Made by a program: the position numbers and the translations under genes. Below, piece after piece: positions 14,616 to 14,881 of a stretch of 14,881 nt of DNA. The notes under the pieces are model-generated. The model was given only the letters and a program-made list of their open reading frames with translations, did no database searches and was not told the DNA's origin. This DNA comes from an uncultured Flavobacteriales bacterium (GTDB lineage Bacteria; Bacteroidota; Bacteroidia; Flavobacteriales_D; Crocinitomicaceae), in contig CAJQOB010000324.1 of the NCBI GenBank assembly GCA_905479845.1, positions 1-14,881 on the forward strand. The letters run 5' to 3'. Every line of letters starts with the position of its first letter. Position 1 is the stretch's first letter.

Positions 14616-14881
14616 ATGAGTCAAAAAATCAGAATCAAATTGAAATCATACGATCACAACTTAGTTGACAAATCAGCTGAGAAGATTGTAAAAACAGTAA
14701 AATCTACAGGTGCGGTAGTTAGTGGTCCAATTCCACTTCCAACACACAAAAGAATTTACACAGTATTGAAATCACCACTCGTAAACAAAAAAGCGCGTGA
14801 GCAATTTCAATTGTGCTCTTACAAACGTTTGATGGATATCTACAGTTCTTCTTCGAAGACAGTTGATGCCTTGATGCGTTT
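14616..14881 (+). CDS. rpsJ: 30S ribosomal protein S10, 3' end outside the window
   Basis: Starts at ATG 14616, 11 bases after fusA, and runs open to the last base: 88 codons plus two bases. The protein begins MSQKIRIKLKSYDHNLVDKS. It continues with the S10 blocks VKSTGAVVSGPIPLPTHKRIY (about 29-49) and SPLVNKKAREQFQLCSYKRLMDIY (about 53-76), followed by TVDALM. S10 is normally about 101 residues, so roughly 13 codons and the stop are missing. S10 is part of the 30S head and, as NusE, of antitermination complexes. It presumably leads into the S10 operon (rplC and so on) beyond the window. Confidence 0.97.
   Translation, partial: MSQKIRIKLKSYDHNLVDKSAEKIVKTVKSTGAVVSGPIPLPTHKRIYTVLKSPLVNKKAREQFQLCSYKRLMDIYSSSSKTVDALMR

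Noticed and set aside
1..14881. CRISPR array, tRNA/rRNA genes, insertion sequence, prophage or defence system
   Set aside because: No spaced direct repeats, no cloverleaf or rRNA motifs, and no transposase, integrase or defence-type proteins were seen on either strand; the genes are housekeeping or envelope genes.

Overview
The window looks like a core-genome segment of a Bacteroidota bacterium, most likely order Flavobacteriales. The reasons are a secreted subtilase ending in a type IX secretion (T9SS) sorting domain, promoters of the Bacteroidota type (TAnnTTTG -7 element, TTG near -33), little Shine-Dalgarno signal, AT-leaning composition, and rpsL-rpsG-fusA-rpsJ in one run with no tuf gene. 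I cannot name genus or species from sequence alone. A Crocinitomicaceae/Fluviicola-like origin is only an impression.

Layout. 1-821 (+) is the 3' part of rmuC. It converges on a secreted S8 peptidase (818-2470, -), and the two stop codons share one TTAA. Next on the minus strand are a nupC-family nucleoside transporter with an added exported N-terminal domain (2619-4235) and, overlapping it by 26 bp, a DUF151 bifunctional-nuclease-family gene with a C-terminal UVR motif (4210-4800). 4801-5182 is a hairpin-rich non-coding stretch with an intrinsic terminator close to the DUF151 start. Upstream are etfA (5183-6118) and etfB (6130-6870), encoding electron transfer flavoprotein. A 300-bp divergent region (6871-7170) separates etfBA from pdhB (7171-8148, +), the beta subunit of pyruvate dehydrogenase E1. 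A strong two-way terminator separates pdhB from a convergent SIMPL/DUF541 exported protein (8207-8974, -). A hot-dog acyl-CoA thioesterase (9084-9485, +) is divergent from that, and a large polytopic membrane protein of GT-C glycosyltransferase appearance (9530-11299, -) follows. The window ends in the ribosomal run rpsL, rpsG, fusA and rpsJ (11618-14881, +; rpsJ cut by the window end), driven by a textbook Bacteroidota promoter.

How the genes fit together. etfBA, pdhB and the thioesterase belong to acyl-CoA and central carbon metabolism: ETF carries electrons from acyl-CoA dehydrogenases, PDH makes acetyl-CoA, and the thioesterase hydrolyses acyl-CoAs. The ribosomal run supplies translation. 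NupC, the subtilase, the SIMPL protein and the GT-C-like protein act in the envelope or outside the cell.

I found no defence island, CRISPR array, insertion sequence, prophage or biosynthetic cluster. The points most worth checking are regulatory: a 13-bp dyad covering the promoter and start codon of the subtilase, the structured region 4801-5182, a hairpin at the predicted +1 of pdhB, and the exported domain fused to NupC.
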